From Bacillota bacterium (GTDB taxonomy: Bacteria; Bacillota; Clostridia; Lachnospirales; Lachnospiraceae), in NCBI GenBank assembly GCA_023418475.1, contig JAEZZO010000042.1:157594-221593 (forward strand): DNA of 64,000 nucleotides, written 5' to 3'. Shown piece after piece: positions 1-8,754 of the stretch; position 1 is the first letter of the stretch, and each line of letters begins with the position of its first letter. The position numbers were made by a program, and so were the translations under genes. The notes under the pieces are model-generated. The model did not search any database. It was not told the DNA's origin and was given only the letters and a program-made list of their open reading frames with translations.

Positions 1-72
1 TTAGTTTTCTTAATAATTATACCGCTAAATTACCATTAAATCATCATACAGTCATGTAACATAATAGCAATA

Positions 73-100
73 TTGTTACATTGTGCATTTGAATGATAAT
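73..100 (+). promoter_or_regulatory. candidate sigma-A promoter upstream of cheA
   Basis: TTGTTA at 73-78 and GATAAT at 95-100 are separated by 16 bases, an acceptable vegetative promoter, about 215 bases before cheA. The rest of positions 1-317 is A/T-rich and holds no gene I can support. I saw no flagellar-type sigma-28 promoter. Confidence 0.3.
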
Positions 101-317
101 AGTGGAAAAACAACACATTAATATATTTTATCATAGTATAGGAAATGGATATATATGAAAATAGTGTCAATTTTTATAGGAATGTTATACATTAGACTAA
201 CTATATAGGAATGCAGGTGACTGGCAGTAAAAAATAAATCGTTTCAAGAAAAAAATAACATAAGACTGAAAGACATAATAGAGGACTCAAATACAGAAAC
301 TTAAGGAGGTTTACCTA

Positions 318-2651
318 ATGTCAGAACAGTTTTTAAATGATGTAAGGCTGGATATGTATCTGTTTGAAACATCAAAAAAAATTGAGAAGCTTGAAGACAT
401 TATTCTGTCAAATGAGAGAGCTAGCAGTTATTCGAATGATGTAATCAATGAGATATTTAGAATAATGCATACAATCAAAGGTTCCTCATCTATGATGATG
501 TTTAATAATATAGCATCACTTGCGCATGCGATAGAAGATCTTTTTTGTTATATCAGAGATGAAAAACCAAGAAATGTTGATTATTCAAAGGTTTCAGATA
601 TCATCTTGGAATGTATTGACATTATTAAAATAGAGGTTGAGAAATTAAGAAACGGTTATCCGCCAAATGGAGAAAGCTCGGCACTTGAAACAAAAATAAC
701 AAATTTTCTTAATCTATTGACACAACCTTCAGCACCTTCCGGTAATCAAGATGTGTTGGAGGATTGTATCATAAAACAATTTGCTGCTAATATGAATTAC
801 TTTAAAGCAGTCATATTCTTTGAAGAAGGAGCACAAATGGAAAATATACGTGCTTTTTCCATTATTCAAAATCTAAAAAAATCTCTTCATGAAATCCGTT
901 ATTATCCCCAAGATATTGTGGAAAATGATGAAAGTGCACAAATTATTCAAAAAGAAGGGTTTCAGATTTATTTTAAATCGGATTATTCCTATGAAACACT
1001 TTATAGCTTATTTTTGCAAATTGTTTTCCTAAAGGAGCTGGAACTGACATTACTGGAGCAAGAGAAGGAGCCGGAAGTAGCGCAGAGAGAGGAAGAGAAG
1101 GAGCCTTTATCCACGCAGGGAGAGGAAGGGAAAGAACCGGAAGCAAGGCAGACAGAAGAAGAGAAAGAACTGGAAGTAAGGCAGACAGAAGAAGAGAAAG
1201 AACCGGAAGCAAGGCAGACAGAAGATGAGAAGGAGCCGAAGGCAAGGCAGACAGAAGAAGGGAAAGAGCCGGAAACAACGCAGACAGAAGAAGAGAAAGA
1301 GCTAAAAACACCGCGGACGGAGAAAGCGAAGGAGACGAAGCGGACTCTGATGACAGATAGAAAAGAAATGGAACCGAAAGTACATAAGTTGCTGCCGGGA
1401 AAAAGAGAAGAAATATGCCTGCAGAATACTGTCAGGGAAGAGATGCTACCTTGTGTGAAAGAAATTAAGGCATCCAAATCAATACAGAATATAATTAGTG
1501 TAAGTGTTACGAAACTTGACAGGCTAATGGATCTGGTGGGTGAGATGGTAATCGCAGAGGCAATGGTAATTCAAAATTCTGATCTTGACGGATTAGTATT
1601 AAATGATTTTCATAAGGCCTCAAGGCTGTTGATGAAGATAACGGATGAAATACAAGATATGGTAATGGCAATCAGAATGGTGCCTTTGTCTACAACATTT
1701 CATAAAATGAACCGCCTGGTAAGAGATATGTGCAAAAACCTTGGAAAAGAGGTTCACCTTACCATAGTCGGCGAAGAAACGGAAGTAGATAAGAATATTA
1801 TCGAGAATATCTCAGACCCTTTAATGCATCTGGTAAGAAATGCTTTGGATCATGGTATTGAATCATCGAATCAGAGAAAAGAACTGGGAAAACCACCGGT
1901 AGGAGTGATCACATTGGAGGCAAAAAGTACCGGAAACGATATTCTGATAGTAATAAAGGATGACGGGCAGGGATTAAATAAAGCAAAGATATTGAAAAAA
2001 GCCAAAGAGAATAATATACCACTCCGGCCGGATTTTAATCTGACAGACAAGGAGATTTATCATTTGATTTTACTGCCAGGTTTTTCAACTAAGGATAAAA
2101 TTACGGAGTACTCCGGCCGTGGTGTTGGCATGGATGTGGTTGTTAAGAATATTGAAAAGGTCGGAGGTTCGGTTGTGATAGATAGCATACCGGGGTGTGG
2201 TACGACATTTACACTAAAAATACCGATGACATTGGCAATCATGGATGGAGTAAATATTAAAGTAGGCAATTCTTATTATACAATTCCTACCATAAGCATC
2301 AAGGAAATTTTCCAGCCCAATGACAGGAATATAGTTACTGACCCGGATGGAAAAGAGATGATCCCGGTAAGAGGAGAGTGCTATAAACTGCTCAAACTGT
2401 CTGAACTTTATCAGGTGAAAGGGGCAGCTTCCTTATCGGAAGGCATAATCATTATGGCAGAGCAGGACAACCGGATGCTATGTATATTAGCAGATGCTCT
2501 TATAGGACAGCAACAGGTAGTAGTTAAGAATTTACCCGAATATATCCAGAGACAAAAGAAAATCAAAGGCCTTAGCGGATGTACGCTTCTGGGTAATGGA
2601 AACATTAGTCTGATACTAGATATTGCAGGTCTTCTCGACACGGTAGAATAG
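318..2651 (+). CDS. cheA: chemotaxis histidine kinase CheA
   Basis: Cytoplasmic histidine kinase that couples to chemoreceptors through CheW. Visible domains: HPt/P1 (about 1-105) with phospho-accepting His51 in HTIKGSS; a P2-like response-regulator-docking domain (about 150-240); a 99-residue charged repeat linker (247-345); P3 dimerisation (about 392-455, containing LDRLMDLVGEMV); P4 ATPase with the N box (HLVRNALDHGIE) and G boxes (DDGQGLN, GRGVGMDVV); and a C-terminal CheW-like P5. At 777 residues it is longer than typical because of the linker. The start follows an AAGGAGG site at 302-308. cheW follows after 51 bases and an MCP after that, so this is a signalling core. No cheY, cheB, cheR or flagellar gene lies in the window, so the output partner is elsewhere. 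Confidence 0.96.
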   Translation: MSEQFLNDVRLDMYLFETSKKIEKLEDIILSNERASSYSNDVINEIFRIMHTIKGSSSMMMFNNIASLAHAIEDLFCYIRDEKPRNVDYSKVSDIILECIDIIKIEVEKLRNGYPPNGESSALETKITNFLNLLTQPSAPSGNQDVLEDCIIKQFAANMNYFKAVIFFEEGAQMENIRAFSIIQNLKKSLHEIRYYPQDIVENDESAQIIQKEGFQIYFKSDYSYETLYSLFLQIVFLKELELTLLEQEKEPEVAQREEEKEPLSTQGEEGKEPEARQTEEEKELEVRQTEEEKEPEARQTEDEKEPKARQTEEGKEPETTQTEEEKELKTPRTEKAKETKRTLMTDRKEMEPKVHKLLPGKREEICLQNTVREEMLPCVKEIKASKSIQNIISVSVTKLDRLMDLVGEMVIAEAMVIQNSDLDGLVLNDFHKASRLLMKITDEIQDMVMAIRMVPLSTTFHKMNRLVRDMCKNLGKEVHLTIVGEETEVDKNIIENISDPLMHLVRNALDHGIESSNQRKELGKPPVGVITLEAKSTGNDILIVIKDDGQGLNKAKILKKAKENNIPLRPDFNLTDKEIYHLILLPGFSTKDKITEYSGRGVGMDVVVKNIEKVGGSVVIDSIPGCGTTFTLKIPMTLAIMDGVNIKVGNSYYTIPTISIKEIFQPNDRNIVTDPDGKEMIPVRGECYKLLKLSELYQVKGAASLSEGIIIMAEQDNRMLCILADALIGQQQVVVKNLPEYIQRQKKIKGLSGCTLLGNGNISLILDIAGLLDTVE
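1056..1352 (+). repeat. nine-unit 33-bp tandem repeat inside cheA
   Basis: Nine consecutive 11-codon units encode residues 247-345 of CheA with a consensus close to EEEKEPEARQT. Units are degenerate at the ends and nearly identical in the middle. The segment is Glu/Lys-rich, probably extended or helical, and lies between the P2-like and P3 domains. Because the unit is 33 bp, gain or loss of copies keeps the reading frame. Long antisense open frames over this stretch are a by-product of the repeat. Confidence 0.85.
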
Positions 2652-2702
2652 ATAAACCGTAAATGAGTTGATGATAGGAAAACAAAGAAAGGGGACAAAA
2701 GG

Positions 2703-3197
2703 ATGACAGAAATGATGCAAAATCTAGAAGAAATGGAGGAAGATACACAAAAGGGCAGGTTTTTAACTTTTGCACTTGGAAAAGAAACCTATGGCATTGA
2801 AATTAAGTATGTAACTGAAATTATCGGTATTCAACCAATTACGGAATTACCGGAGTTATCGGAATACATCAAAGGAATTATTAATCTGAGAGGAAAGATT
2901 ATTCCGGTTATGGATGTCAGATTGCGGTTTAAGAAAGATCATTCAGAATATAACGACAGAACCTGTATCATCGTAATCGATATCAACGAGCTATCCATTG
3001 GATTGATTGTTGATAGTGTTGCAGAAGTATTATCAATCGAAGAGCAGGATATCATTGATCCTCCTCAGATTAACAGGGGAAATAGCAACCGATTTATTAA
3101 GAATATCGGGAAAGTAGGAAACGAAGTGAAGCTGCTTTTAGATTGTGAGAAATTACTCACGGAAGATGATGCGGAAGAACTGATTGGTGTTATTTAG
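2703..3197 (+). CDS. cheW: chemotaxis adaptor protein CheW
   Basis: A 164-residue single CheW domain, the normal length, bridging CheA to chemoreceptor tips. Family features visible: FLTFALGKETYGIEI near residue 20, the IKGIINLRGKIIPVMD strand-loop near 60-75, and the GLIVDSVAEVL motif near 100. No membrane segment or signal peptide. It is preceded by a G-rich site and sits between cheA and an MCP gene in the same direction, consistent with one transcription unit. Confidence 0.95.
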   Translation: MTEMMQNLEEMEEDTQKGRFLTFALGKETYGIEIKYVTEIIGIQPITELPELSEYIKGIINLRGKIIPVMDVRLRFKKDHSEYNDRTCIIVIDINELSIGLIVDSVAEVLSIEEQDIIDPPQINRGNSNRFIKNIGKVGNEVKLLLDCEKLLTEDDAEELIGVI

Positions 3198-3264
3198 AGA
3201 AGATTAAATTGATTTTTGCATATTTATCCCAAATACCATTAGGACACTAGAAGGAGAGACAATC

Positions 3265-5094
3265 ATGAAGAAATTTCTGAACCTGAAAATAGGTGCTAAA
3301 TTAATTATTGCCTTTTTTGTTATATCTTTAATTGCTGGAATTGTCGGTATCGTTGGATTGGTAAACCTAAATAAAGTAAACCAGGCTGATACACAACTAT
3401 ATGAAGAGAATACATTAGGAATCGATCGAATAGCGAAGGCGGATATCTATTTTCAAAGAGTTAGATTTAATGTTTTAAATATGATGATAAACGTTGAAAA
3501 TAGAGAAGAGTACATGAAAAAAGTAGAAACCTACTCGGAGACAGTTAATAATTATCTAAAAGAATATAAAGCTACTATTTATACACAGCAGGACCAAGAG
3601 AAGTTTGACATTCTAGAAAAAAATTGGAAGGATTATTCTTCCTATGTTACTACTATCATGGAAGATATTAAAAATAATAAACTGGAGGAAGCTAAGGCAC
3701 TTACCTTTGGAGATGCTGCAGATACCGGAAATGTATTGATGGAGACATTTGATTCTCTGTTTGAGTATAATACAAATGGAGCAGAAGCCAAATCACAGCG
3801 CAATGATCAGCTGGCAACCTCTGCTATGGGAATAATGCTGATCATAGTGATCGGCGGTATTATACTGGCAATTGCGTTTGGTATTGTAATCTCAAGAATC
3901 ATCAGCAAACCGATTATTAAGATGGTTGATGTTGCTAATAAGCTGGCAATTGGTGATGTGAACGTTAACGTTGATGTGAATACAAAAGATGAAGTTGGTA
4001 ATCTGGCGCAAGCCTTTAATGGAATGATTGCGAATATAAGATCACAAGCGCTTACAGCAGAACGAATTGCTTCGGGTGATCTGACAGTAGAGGTTAAAGT
4101 CAGCTCGGAAAAAGATTTACTGGGTAAGAAATTATATGAGCTGGTCGAAAAAAATAACGAAGTACTTAATAGCATAGCAGATGCTTCCGATCAGGTAGCT
4201 TCCGGATCGAAACAGGTATCTGATTCAAGTGTGGCGCTTTCACAAGGGGCTACCGAACAGGCAAGCTCGGTAGAAGAGTTAACCTCTTCTTTAGAGGAAA
4301 TATCCTCACAGACTAAGCTTAACGCCGATAATGCAAATCAGGCCAATCAGTTAGCAGAGATTGCAAAAGCGAACGCTTTACAAGGAAATACCCAGATGAA
4401 GGAAATGCAGAGAGCGATGGAAGAAATTAATGTGTCCTCCTCCAACATATCTAAAATTATCAAGGTAATTGATGAAATAGCGTTCCAGACCAATATACTG
4501 GCTTTGAATGCTGCTGTGGAAGCTGCACGAGCAGGACAACACGGAAAGGGCTTTGCAGTTGTAGCAGAAGAAGTCAGAAATCTGGCTGCCAGATCAGCAA
4601 ATGCTGCGAAAGAGACAACAGATATGATAGAAGGTTCCATCCGTAAGGTTGAGGCTGGTACCAAAATTGCTGATGAGACTGCACAAGCTTTGAATAAAAT
4701 CGTGGAAGATGTAGCTAAAGCAGCCACTTTGGTAAATGCTATTGCAACAGCCTCAAATGAACAGGCAGCGGGGATCGAACAGATTAATCAGGGAATCATT
4801 CAGGTTTCACAGGTTGTTCAAACGAATTCTGCGACGGCAGAAGAAAGTGCTGCAGCCAGTGAAGAGCTATCCAGTCAGGCTGAGCTTTTAAAAGATTCAA
4901 TTAGTAAATTTAAATTGAAAAAAGTTCGCAGAACTTATAATAAATATGAAGAACTTGACACGGATGTAATTAATATGATTGAGAATAGAATGGATCGAAA
5001 TAAAACAGCCTTTTCACAAAATGATACAATACAAAATAAAAAAGAATCGAAGACAAAGATTATGTTAAATGACAGAGAATTTGGCAAATATTAA
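3265..5094 (+). CDS. methyl-accepting chemotaxis protein (4HB sensor, HAMP)
   Basis: Transmembrane chemoreceptor of 609 residues. TM1 is at about 13-34, followed by a four-helix-bundle-type extracellular sensor, TM2 at about 187-210, HAMP at about 211-265 and a long cytoplasmic coiled coil. The conserved receptor tip is present around residues 407-430 (IAFQTNILALNAAVEAARAG, then GFAVVAEEVRNLA), which contacts CheA and CheW. The methylation helices are Glu/Gln/Ala rich. A 40-residue charged tail follows the signalling domain and does not end in a recognisable CheR pentapeptide. AGGAG precedes the start. It is the third gene of the cheA-cheW set. The ligand cannot be read from sequence. Confidence 0.94.
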   Translation: MKKFLNLKIGAKLIIAFFVISLIAGIVGIVGLVNLNKVNQADTQLYEENTLGIDRIAKADIYFQRVRFNVLNMMINVENREEYMKKVETYSETVNNYLKEYKATIYTQQDQEKFDILEKNWKDYSSYVTTIMEDIKNNKLEEAKALTFGDAADTGNVLMETFDSLFEYNTNGAEAKSQRNDQLATSAMGIMLIIVIGGIILAIAFGIVISRIISKPIIKMVDVANKLAIGDVNVNVDVNTKDEVGNLAQAFNGMIANIRSQALTAERIASGDLTVEVKVSSEKDLLGKKLYELVEKNNEVLNSIADASDQVASGSKQVSDSSVALSQGATEQASSVEELTSSLEEISSQTKLNADNANQANQLAEIAKANALQGNTQMKEMQRAMEEINVSSSNISKIIKVIDEIAFQTNILALNAAVEAARAGQHGKGFAVVAEEVRNLAARSANAAKETTDMIEGSIRKVEAGTKIADETAQALNKIVEDVAKAATLVNAIATASNEQAAGIEQINQGIIQVSQVVQTNSATAEESAAASEELSSQAELLKDSISKFKLKKVRRTYNKYEELDTDVINMIENRMDRNKTAFSQNDTIQNKKESKTKIMLNDREFGKY

Positions 5095-5235
5095 TTAAAC
5101 CTCGCGCAGACAGTGGTTTCTTAGAAAAAACAGGTATTACTATACTTCACCTTGTATGTTCTTCGATCAACAATTATATAATAGTTTATCCGGAAACGAA
5201 TAGAATGTATTAAATGATTCTACCAGGGGAATGAA

Positions 5236-6603
5236 ATGTATAAGGAAAGAGAAAAGAGTAGAAAATTGAGAATTCTTAATCAGGGAAGAAGTGAGATTAA
5301 CAGAATTCTTAATCCGGAAGATTTTAATATTGCTTATGGCTATTCTATTGAATTGTATGCGCAGGGACTGGATATTCCGATCGGAATGGCATTTTCGGAA
5401 GAAGGCGATTTATACATAGCGGAAAGTGGCAGTGTTTCAAATAATGCAAGGATCTTACGGTATCAGGACGGTCGGTTTGAGATAGAGGCGGAAGGACTTG
5501 CAGCACCGATCACAGGAATTACCTACTATGAAAATGGGATCTATATTTCGCATAAGGGATATCTTACACTGTTAAAACATAACAGACCCAGGGTTACGAT
5601 TCTATCCGGCCTGCCTTGTGGCGGAGATTTTAGTACCAGTAAAGTCGCTATCGGACCTGATGGGAAATTATATTTCGGACAGGGAGCCGTAACAAATGCA
5701 GGTGTAGTTGGGTTGGATAATCAATGGGTACATAATTGCCCCTTATTGCATGACGAGCCGCCTTTTGATATTGTTTTAGCGGGTCAGAATTTTAAAACGA
5801 ACAATGTCTTTTCATTAGGAAGAGAAATTGTGGAAACCGGGGCTTTTTCATCCTTTGGTGTGACTAATATTCCTGCGGAAATCAGAAAAGGGGTTACGAA
5901 AGCTACCGGGTGTATTCTGAAAGTAAGCAGAGACGGTACCGAAATGGAACAGGTTGCTACAGGACTCCGGAATCCTGTGAGTATCAAATTTGATAAGGAT
6001 TTTCGGTTGCTTGCTGCTAATCGGGGATACGATGTACGAGGGAGCCGGCCGATTGCTAATTCGCCGGACGAGTTTTACATAATTAACAAGGGCACCTGGT
6101 ATGGATGGCCCGATTATACGGCTGGAGAACCACTGACACTGGAGAAATACAAGCCGGAAGGCCAAAGACAACCGGAATTTTTATTGGCGTATCATCCAAG
6201 TGTACCGCCAAAGCCATATGTTACATTTCTTCCGCATTCCACTATCTCAGGTTTTGACATTAATTATCAGGAAAGCTTTGGAGCATATGGAGATGTATTC
6301 ATCGCAGAAACAGGCAGTTATGGACCAATCACAATGGGAGCCGAGGCACCATATGAGGGAATAGGGAATAAAATATCCAGAATTAATATGAAAACCAGAG
6401 AAGTGAGCACGTTTATTAATAATAAGTCAGGGAAAAAGGTATATACAACCGGCGGTGGAGGTTTTGGAAGTCCGGTTGATATAGCTTTTGGCCCGGACGG
6501 AGTAATGTACGTTCTGGATATCGGAATTAGTGACCGCAGGTATCTAAATCAGTATATACCTAATACAGGTGTAATCTGGAGAGTTGTTAGAACCACAAAT
6601 TAA
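5236..6603 (+). CDS. glucose/sorbosone dehydrogenase-like beta-propeller protein
   Basis: A 455-residue protein with repeated propeller-blade motifs (IAFGPDGVMYVLD near the end, VAIGPDGKLYFGQG, MAFSEEGDLYIAE) and a quinoprotein-dehydrogenase-like NP(V/I)S-IKFDKDF segment. This resembles PQQ-dependent aldose or sorbosone dehydrogenases (GSDH family) and NHL-type propellers. No signal peptide is visible, which is unusual for the periplasmic Gram-negative enzymes, and I see no PQQ biosynthesis gene, so the cofactor and substrate are open. Start chosen after AGGGGA at 5225-5230. A hairpin terminator follows immediately. Confidence 0.7.
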   Translation: MYKEREKSRKLRILNQGRSEINRILNPEDFNIAYGYSIELYAQGLDIPIGMAFSEEGDLYIAESGSVSNNARILRYQDGRFEIEAEGLAAPITGITYYENGIYISHKGYLTLLKHNRPRVTILSGLPCGGDFSTSKVAIGPDGKLYFGQGAVTNAGVVGLDNQWVHNCPLLHDEPPFDIVLAGQNFKTNNVFSLGREIVETGAFSSFGVTNIPAEIRKGVTKATGCILKVSRDGTEMEQVATGLRNPVSIKFDKDFRLLAANRGYDVRGSRPIANSPDEFYIINKGTWYGWPDYTAGEPLTLEKYKPEGQRQPEFLLAYHPSVPPKPYVTFLPHSTISGFDINYQESFGAYGDVFIAETGSYGPITMGAEAPYEGIGNKISRINMKTREVSTFINNKSGKKVYTTGGGGFGSPVDIAFGPDGVMYVLDIGISDRRYLNQYIPNTGVIWRVVRTTN

Positions 6604-6633
6604 GTAAGGTCTCGCAATTGCAAGACCTTACTT
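6602..6633. terminator. hairpin between convergent genes
   Basis: Perfect 11-bp inverted repeat (AAGTAAGGTCT / AGACCTTACTT) with a 10-base loop. It starts at the stop codon of the propeller gene and lies between convergent coding sequences, so it probably works in both directions, although the T tracts are weak. Confidence 0.6.
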
Positions 6634-6649
6634 AATTATGCTTTTAACC

Positions 6650-7513
6650 TTATTTTATATAATGATTTAATTTATCTTTTAATGGTTCGGAGATCCGTGT
6701 TAACGGAAGTCTGACCTCCGAGGAGGTGATTAAATTCAATTCCTCCAGGCAATACTTGATCGGGGCGGGGTTAGGTTCCCGGAACAGAAGCGGTATTAGC
6801 TCATAGAGCTGTTTCCAGACAGTAAAAGCTGCATTCATATCATTTTGTTTTATTTGATTATATACATCAATAAACAACTCGGTCTTTAAATGTGCGGAGG
6901 CAAGAATTCCCCCGTGACCGCCCATCGTAAGAGTTTGATAAAATAAAATATCTTCTCCGGTAAGAATGGAAAAATCCGTAGGTGGGTTCATTAGAAGTGA
7001 GACAGTCTGTTTGATATCTCCGCTGGCATCTTTGATTCCGACAATATTCTTTATCTCAGCAAGTCTATGAATTGTATCGTTTTCAACATTAATACCGGTT
7101 CGATAAGGTATATTATAGACTACTATGTTTAATGGCGTTTCTTCTGCAATCATCTTAAAATGCTGATATATTCCCTCCTGACTGGGACGATTATAATATG
7201 GACAGACGGATAATATTCCCTGAATTCCATAGGATTCGGCTATTTTAACTTTTTTGATAACTTTCGCTGTATAATTCCCGCCTACTCCGATATAAACGGG
7301 AAGGCGTCCTTTGTTAAATTCCATTGTTTTTACTATCATTTCTTCGAATTCGTAATCATCCAATACAGGGATTTCTCCTGTAGTGCCCAGAGGAATAAGA
7401 CCGGATATTCCTTTTTCCGTGTAATAATTAATCAGATTCTTATAAGATTTGTAATCAATCATTTCGTCCTTAAATGGAGTGATAATTGGTAACCAGACAC
7501 CTGTAAGCTGCAT
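6650..7513 (-). CDS. DapA-family aldolase (dihydrodipicolinate synthase / N-acetylneuraminate lyase superfamily)
   Basis: A 287-residue class I aldolase with a (beta/alpha)8 fold. Visible: the N-terminal GVWLPIITPF and IPLGTTGEIPVLD (the substrate carboxylate loop), the catalytic tyrosine in VVYNIPYRTG, and the Schiff-base lysine in IVGIKDASGD. The family condenses or cleaves pyruvate with an aldehyde. The conserved residues do not separate lysine biosynthesis from a sugar-acid or sialate aldolase, and no dap genes are nearby, so a catabolic aldolase is at least as likely. Start at the Met preceded by GGGAGG with 6-base spacing, rather than the in-frame Met nine codons earlier. The divergent AraC gene could be its regulator. 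Confidence 0.8.
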   Translation of the reverse strand: MQLTGVWLPIITPFKDEMIDYKSYKNLINYYTEKGISGLIPLGTTGEIPVLDDYEFEEMIVKTMEFNKGRLPVYIGVGGNYTAKVIKKVKIAESYGIQGILSVCPYYNRPSQEGIYQHFKMIAEETPLNIVVYNIPYRTGINVENDTIHRLAEIKNIVGIKDASGDIKQTVSLLMNPPTDFSILTGEDILFYQTLTMGGHGGILASAHLKTELFIDVYNQIKQNDMNAAFTVWKQLYELIPLLFREPNPAPIKYCLEELNLITSSEVRLPLTRISEPLKDKLNHYIK

Positions 7514-7711
7514 AAAATACCTCCCTAAATCTTTACCCATCTTGTAATTCTATTTTACAGAACATGATTTGTTAAAAATATGTTTATAATGCTATGATTA
7601 TTGCGTATAATGCTATATAATGATTTGACTGCATTGTTGACTTATGAGTCTAAAACTATATAATAAAGGGGTATATTTTATAGTATGACAGTATGAAAAC
7701 TTGGTGTCTTA

Positions 7712-8599
7712 GTGAGAGAAGTTTCGTATGGATGGATAGAAATGGAGCAGTATATGAAGGATTTTGAGAAAAAGGGCTATCTGGAGAATGATTTTAAGAT
7801 GTTTCATATCATTGACAGCAGTCGAAGGGACTTTGCTTTCCATTATCATGATTTTAATAAAATTCTCATATTCTTAAAAGGAAATGTAAATTATACAATC
7901 GAAGGAAAGAGCTACCAGCTAAAGCCCTATGATATTGTCCTGGTGAATGCGGGTGAGATTCACAGACCGGCAGTCCTTGATTATTCAGAATATGATAGAA
8001 TGATTATATATGTTTCCAGACAATTCCTTAATACATATACTCAGAATGATTATGATTTGAATTATTGTTTTGAACGAGCGCAGAAGGAAAAAACGAATGT
8101 ACTGAGAATTGATTCTCTGGAGAAGAGTAAATTATATCAGGTATGCAGGGAATTGGAACATTCCTTTGCTGATAATGCATTTGCGAAGGAGCTTTATCAG
8201 AAAATAATCTTCCTGGAATTTATGATTCAATTAAATCGAACCGTGATATCGAATCATATTAATTATCTGGATTCTGCAATTGGAAACACAAAGCTGGTTA
8301 AAATACTGGAGTATATTAATGAGCATCTGACAGAAGAGATTACAATTGATACAATCGCAGAGAAATTTTATTTGAGCCGTTATTATCTGATGCATTTTTT
8401 TAAAGAGGAGACAGGATATACAATCGGAAATTATATTACCGAAAAGCGTCTGCTATTTGCTAAAAACCTTGTGCAAAACGGATGTTCGGTTACGGAAGCC
8501 TGTTTTCAAAGTGGATTTCGCAACTATTCTACTTTTTCCAGGGCATTCAAAAATGCCTTTCATACAGTTCCCAAAAATGCGTCTTTTATTCATGATTGA
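7712..8599 (+). CDS. AraC-family transcriptional regulator
   Basis: An N-terminal cupin-type sensor (about 20-160, with FHYHDFNKILIFLKG and LVNAGEIHRP) followed by two C-terminal helix-turn-helix motifs (about 195-290; the second contains ACFQSGFRNYSTFSRAFK). About 295 residues, normal for the family. The GTG at 7712 has no clear ribosome site. The in-frame ATG at 7754 is preceded by GGAG with good spacing and is the likelier start. The gene is divergent from the DapA-family gene, which it probably regulates in response to a small molecule bound by the cupin. Confidence 0.88.
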   Translation: MREVSYGWIEMEQYMKDFEKKGYLENDFKMFHIIDSSRRDFAFHYHDFNKILIFLKGNVNYTIEGKSYQLKPYDIVLVNAGEIHRPAVLDYSEYDRMIIYVSRQFLNTYTQNDYDLNYCFERAQKEKTNVLRIDSLEKSKLYQVCRELEHSFADNAFAKELYQKIIFLEFMIQLNRTVISNHINYLDSAIGNTKLVKILEYINEHLTEEITIDTIAEKFYLSRYYLMHFFKEETGYTIGNYITEKRLLFAKNLVQNGCSVTEACFQSGFRNYSTFSRAFKNAFHTVPKNASFIHD

Positions 8600-8754
8600 A
8601 AAAATAAGTATTCCTGTGTGTAAATCTTCCAAATTAACATAAAAAAGCCATAAAGTAGACATAAAGTGGACATATTCTAATAATATGATAGAAATTGACA
8701 AATGCTAATAGAGATAAATGATGTTTAAAAAGAGGAAATGGAAAGGATTTACTT

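Noticed and set aside
1..317. c-di-GMP or other riboswitch upstream of the chemotaxis, MCP or surface-protein genes
   Set aside because: I compared the leaders at 1-317, 3198-3264, 8600-8754, 33200-33420 and 42640-43034 with motifs I remember and saw no convincing match.
973..1477. Two long antisense open frames of 112 and 158 codons opposite cheA
   Set aside because: They are low-complexity by-products of the 33-bp repeat, rich in Ser/Leu/Phe, with no ribosome site, and lie wholly inside a certain gene.
8457..8701. Short open frames overlapping the end of the AraC gene on both strands
   Set aside because: They overlap a well-supported helix-turn-helix coding sequence, have no ribosome sites and show no protein-like composition.
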